NCBI GenBank assembly: GCA_028703175.1 | Contig: JAQVNJ010000186.1 | Location: 1 to 7,939 of the forward strand | Direction of reading: 5' to 3' | DNA from: JAAYCB01 sp012744395 | Lineage (GTDB): Bacteria; Planctomycetota; Planctomycetia; Pirellulales; Thermoguttaceae | Length of the DNA stretch: 7,939 bases | Made by a program: the position numbers and the translations under genes | In this document: piece after piece, positions 5,904-7,939 of the stretch | How the letters are laid out: each line of letters begins with the position of its first letter | Numbering within the stretch: position 1 is the stretch's first letter | Notes under the pieces: generated by a model | What the model was told of the DNA's origin: nothing | The model's database searches: none | Seen by the model: only the letters and a program-made list of their open reading frames with translations

Positions 5904-6650
5904 ATGGCCAAGAAACCGTTGATCGGCCTGAATGCTGATTTCCGCTCTGCCCGAAAGGACTCGCCCGCCTTCAGCTTTCTCTGTTCTGGCTATTACGACT
6001 CCTTGAGCCAGATGGGAGGCGTGCCCGTTGTGATTCCACCGCTCAGAAGCGAAGACGACATCGAGCAAGTCCTCGACGCGCTCGACGGCGTGGTGATGAT
6101 CGGCGGATTCGACCTCGATCCACGCCGCGACGGCTACATGCTTCACCCCTCGGTGCGGCCCTTGGAGGAGCGGCGCGAGGATTTCGATCGCAGGTTGCTG
6201 GATCTGGTGGCCGACCGGCGGATGCCCTTCTTCGGCATCGGCGTGGGGATGCAGCTGTTGAACGTCTCCCAAGGCGGAACCCTGTTCCTGCACCTGCAGG
6301 AAGACGTGCCCCGGGCGCTGCCCCACCTCGACGCGATGGATCGCTCCCACCGGCACGCCCTGGTGGTCGAGCCCGGCTCGCTGATGGAACGGGTCTACGG
6401 CGACGGCGAGATCCGCGTCAACAGCATGCACCACATGGCCGTCGACGACGTGGCCCCCGGCTTCCGCGTCACGGCCCGATGCCCCGACGGCGTCGTCGAG
6501 GCGATCGAAAGCGTGATCGAGGATTGGTTCGCCTTCGGGACCCAGTTCCATCCGGAGTGCGAGTCCGCGTCGGCGCTCGATATCCGGGTTTTCGAGGAGT
6601 TCCTTGTCGGCATCACCGGGCAGGTGGTGGAAGCCCGCCTGGTGGCCTAG
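5904..6650 (+). CDS. Class I glutamine amidotransferase-like protein (PuuD / peptidase C26 family) lacking the nucleophile Cys
   Basis: This 248-residue protein belongs to the gamma-glutamyl-gamma-aminobutyrate hydrolase (PuuD-like) branch of class I glutamine amidotransferases. Normal members cleave a gamma-glutamyl amide using a Cys-His-Glu triad. Visible family features are KKPLIGLNADFR at the start, GVVMIGGFDLDPRRDG (62-77), FDRRLLDLV (94-102), MQLLNVSQGGTLFLHL (116-131), VNSMHH (172-177) and GTQFHPE (212-218) with the catalytic His and Glu (H216, E218). The nucleophile elbow, normally GICRG, reads GIGVG (111-115): glycine 113 takes the place of Cys and valine that of Arg. Gamma-glutamyl hydrolysis by the usual mechanism is therefore not expected. 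The rest is well preserved and of normal length, so it reads as a maintained protein of changed role rather than a decaying gene. It has no signal peptide. AGGAGG 7 nt ahead fixes the ATG start, and a 1-nt gap joins it to the next gene. Confidence 0.85.
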   Translation: MAKKPLIGLNADFRSARKDSPAFSFLCSGYYDSLSQMGGVPVVIPPLRSEDDIEQVLDALDGVVMIGGFDLDPRRDGYMLHPSVRPLEERREDFDRRLLDLVADRRMPFFGIGVGMQLLNVSQGGTLFLHLQEDVPRALPHLDAMDRSHRHALVVEPGSLMERVYGDGEIRVNSMHHMAVDDVAPGFRVTARCPDGVVEAIESVIEDWFAFGTQFHPECESASALDIRVFEEFLVGITGQVVEARLVA

Positions 6651-6651
6651 G

Positions 6652-7932
6652 ATGGAACGCCGTCTGCAAATCCACGCGCCCGATCTGCCGCCGCCGGTGC
6701 GGCAGATCATCGGCATCCACGTCTCGGCCGACTGCCGACAGCTCCGCGCCGTGCCGGTGCTCGCCTGCGGCAACGGCCTCCATCTGAAGGTGCGGATCGG
6801 GCGGCCCAGCGTGCTCGCGCTCCCTGAACGAGCCGGCGAGTTGCTGGCCGCTGTCCGCGACGGCAGGGCCGCCGCCGCTCCGCCGCTCGACTGCCTGGCC
6901 GAGCTGCGTACGATGCTCGCCGAGCATGCGGCGATCGCCGCGCAGGAGGCGTCGGGGAAGAACAACGCCGTCTTCAGCGACACCTTGGCGATCGGCATCT
7001 CCGAACCCGGCGTCTGGCCGGCCGCTGGCGGCCGGCCGGCTGCCAGTTGCAGCCTCCTGGAAGCCTCGCTCTTGGCCAACCTCTGCGGCATCAACGTGAT
7101 CGATGCGTTTCCAGCGCGGGACATCGCCTGCGGCGGCCGCGGAGGGCCGCTCTTCCCGCTCGCCGAGTGGATCCTCTTCCGCAGCGCCCACGGCGAGCGC
7201 GTGCTGGTCTACGTCGGGCAGGCGACCCGGCTGACCCGGCTGCCCCGGCTCAACGGGTCGCTGTCGAGCATTTCCGGCTTGTCCCACCGCACGATCCCCG
7301 GCACGGCGCTGATCGATCTGCTCGTCGGGCAGCTCAGCGGCGGGAAGAGGGATTTCGACCCCGGCGGCCGCTTCAGCGTGCAGGGGCGCCGGATCGGCGA
7401 ACTGGTCGATCTCTGGATGGAGAACAGCCGCCCCGCGGAACCCTCCAACCAATGGTCGCCCGCCGGGCCGGCGGCGGTCGGGTTGCTCCAGCAGGCCGTT
7501 CGCCTGGCCGTCGCGAAGGGATGGACGGTCTACGACATGCTGTGCAGCGCTTGCCACTTCGCCGCCGAAGCCGCCGCCGCGGCGGCCGAAGAGCTGTCGG
7601 ACACGCGCGCCGGCGCGGAGTTGATCCTGGCCGGCAACGGCCTCGACAACGGCCTGGTTCTCCGCCACCTGACCACGCGCCTGGCGGGCCGGCAAATCTG
7701 CCGAGTCAAGGAACTGGGCGTTCAGTCCGATGCCCTGGCGCCTGCGGCGGCCGCAATTCTCGCCCTGCTCCACCTGGACCAGGTGCCGGCCAACGTGGCG
7801 GGAATTACCGGCGCCGAGGTGCCGCGGATTCTCGGCCGGCTGACCCCTGGCGGGCCCCAGGCCTGGCAGCGGCTGCTCGCCGCCTGCGCCACGGGCGGCG
7901 CCGGCGTCCGCCCGCTCCGCGCGGCGTTGTAG
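6652..7932 (+). CDS. Divergent AnmK-family protein (anhydro-N-acetylmuramic acid kinase-like)
   Basis: This 426-residue protein is related to AnmK, which phosphorylates and opens 1,6-anhydro-N-acetylmuramic acid during peptidoglycan recycling. Recognisable blocks are ARDIACGGRGGPLFP (155-169; AnmK ARD-AAGGQGAPLVP), VYVGQATRLTRL (187-198; LNLGGIAN-T-L), TIPGTALIDLL (214-224; GPGN-L-D), DFDPGGRFSVQG (234-245), LILAGNGLDNG (324-334; the GGGA-N block) and QVPANVAGITGA (377-388; LPGN-PSVTGA). The N-terminal phosphate-binding motif GTMSGTSxDG is not present: the matching place reads GIHVSADCRQL (21-31). SHGQT is also absent, and DFRARD has become AFPARD. Kinase activity is thus uncertain. The ATG at 6652 is one base after the previous stop, implying coupled translation; an upstream in-frame ATG at 6604 lies inside the preceding gene and adds an unrelated leader. 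No own ribosome binding site is obvious. The gene is complete, ending TAG at 7930-7932. Confidence 0.82.
   Translation: MERRLQIHAPDLPPPVRQIIGIHVSADCRQLRAVPVLACGNGLHLKVRIGRPSVLALPERAGELLAAVRDGRAAAAPPLDCLAELRTMLAEHAAIAAQEASGKNNAVFSDTLAIGISEPGVWPAAGGRPAASCSLLEASLLANLCGINVIDAFPARDIACGGRGGPLFPLAEWILFRSAHGERVLVYVGQATRLTRLPRLNGSLSSISGLSHRTIPGTALIDLLVGQLSGGKRDFDPGGRFSVQGRRIGELVDLWMENSRPAEPSNQWSPAGPAAVGLLQQAVRLAVAKGWTVYDMLCSACHFAAEAAAAAAEELSDTRAGAELILAGNGLDNGLVLRHLTTRLAGRQICRVKELGVQSDALAPAAAAILALLHLDQVPANVAGITGAEVPRILGRLTPGGPQAWQRLLAACATGGAGVRPLRAAL
7016..7037. repeat. Perfect 10-bp inverted repeat inside the AnmK-like gene
   Basis: The arms GGCCGGCCGC and GCGGCCGGCC are separated only by TG, inside the codons for roughly residues 122-129 (WPAAGGRP). 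The place corresponds to a loop close to where AnmK carries its SHGQT motif, suggesting a low-complexity insertion there. Confidence 0.65.
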
Positions 7933-7939
7933 GCCCGCC

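Noticed and set aside
5484..7124. 546-codon open frame on the minus strand
   Set aside because: It is antisense to the amidotransferase-like and AnmK-like genes and the intergenic region, with no recognisable motif or ribosome binding site.
6613..7773. 386-codon open frame on the minus strand
   Set aside because: It is antisense to the AnmK-like gene; the sense strand has the family blocks and this frame has none.

Overview
The window is GC-rich and fits a planctomycete, most likely of the Pirellulales type. The reasons are several Gfo/Idh/MocA-family oxidoreductases with Tat signal peptides packed close together, an OleA-like thiolase of the kind known from that group, and short palindromic GC-rich repeats between genes. 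This is a judgement from recognised protein families; there is no rRNA or marker gene to confirm it.

Left part, all on the minus strand (about 3274 down to 177): a small unrecognised protein (coiled coil plus winged-helix-like C-terminus), then two intact Tat-exported Gfo/Idh/MocA oxidoreductases only 9 nt apart. The last two form a clear translationally linked pair and presumably act on sugar or cyclitol derivatives outside the cytoplasmic membrane. Beyond the last stop codon the window begins with at least four tandem 20-bp units that can form hairpins in two alternative registers.

Middle part, minus strand: a decayed third Gfo/Idh/MocA gene (3557-3972). It keeps a good ribosome binding site, Tat signal and dinucleotide-binding motif. 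It has lost about two thirds of its 3' end, and its original start is out of frame with the body by exactly one copy of a tandem 8-bp duplication. Two copies of a dyad-symmetric intergenic repeat lie just upstream. Before that comes a complete OleA-like condensing enzyme (4125-5240), with no oleB, oleC or oleD in view.

Right part: a 663-nt gene-free stretch (5241-5903) separates divergent transcription units. It carries several hairpins and an AT-richer patch. Then come two tightly coupled plus-strand genes with a 1-nt gap: a class I glutamine-amidotransferase-like protein whose nucleophile cysteine position is glycine, and an anhydro-N-acetylmuramic-acid-kinase (AnmK) relative lacking the usual N-terminal phosphate-binding motif. 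Two coupled enzyme-fold proteins with altered active sites are the most unusual thing here. They may be a co-opted pair linked to cell-wall sugar or peptide recycling, but that function is inference.
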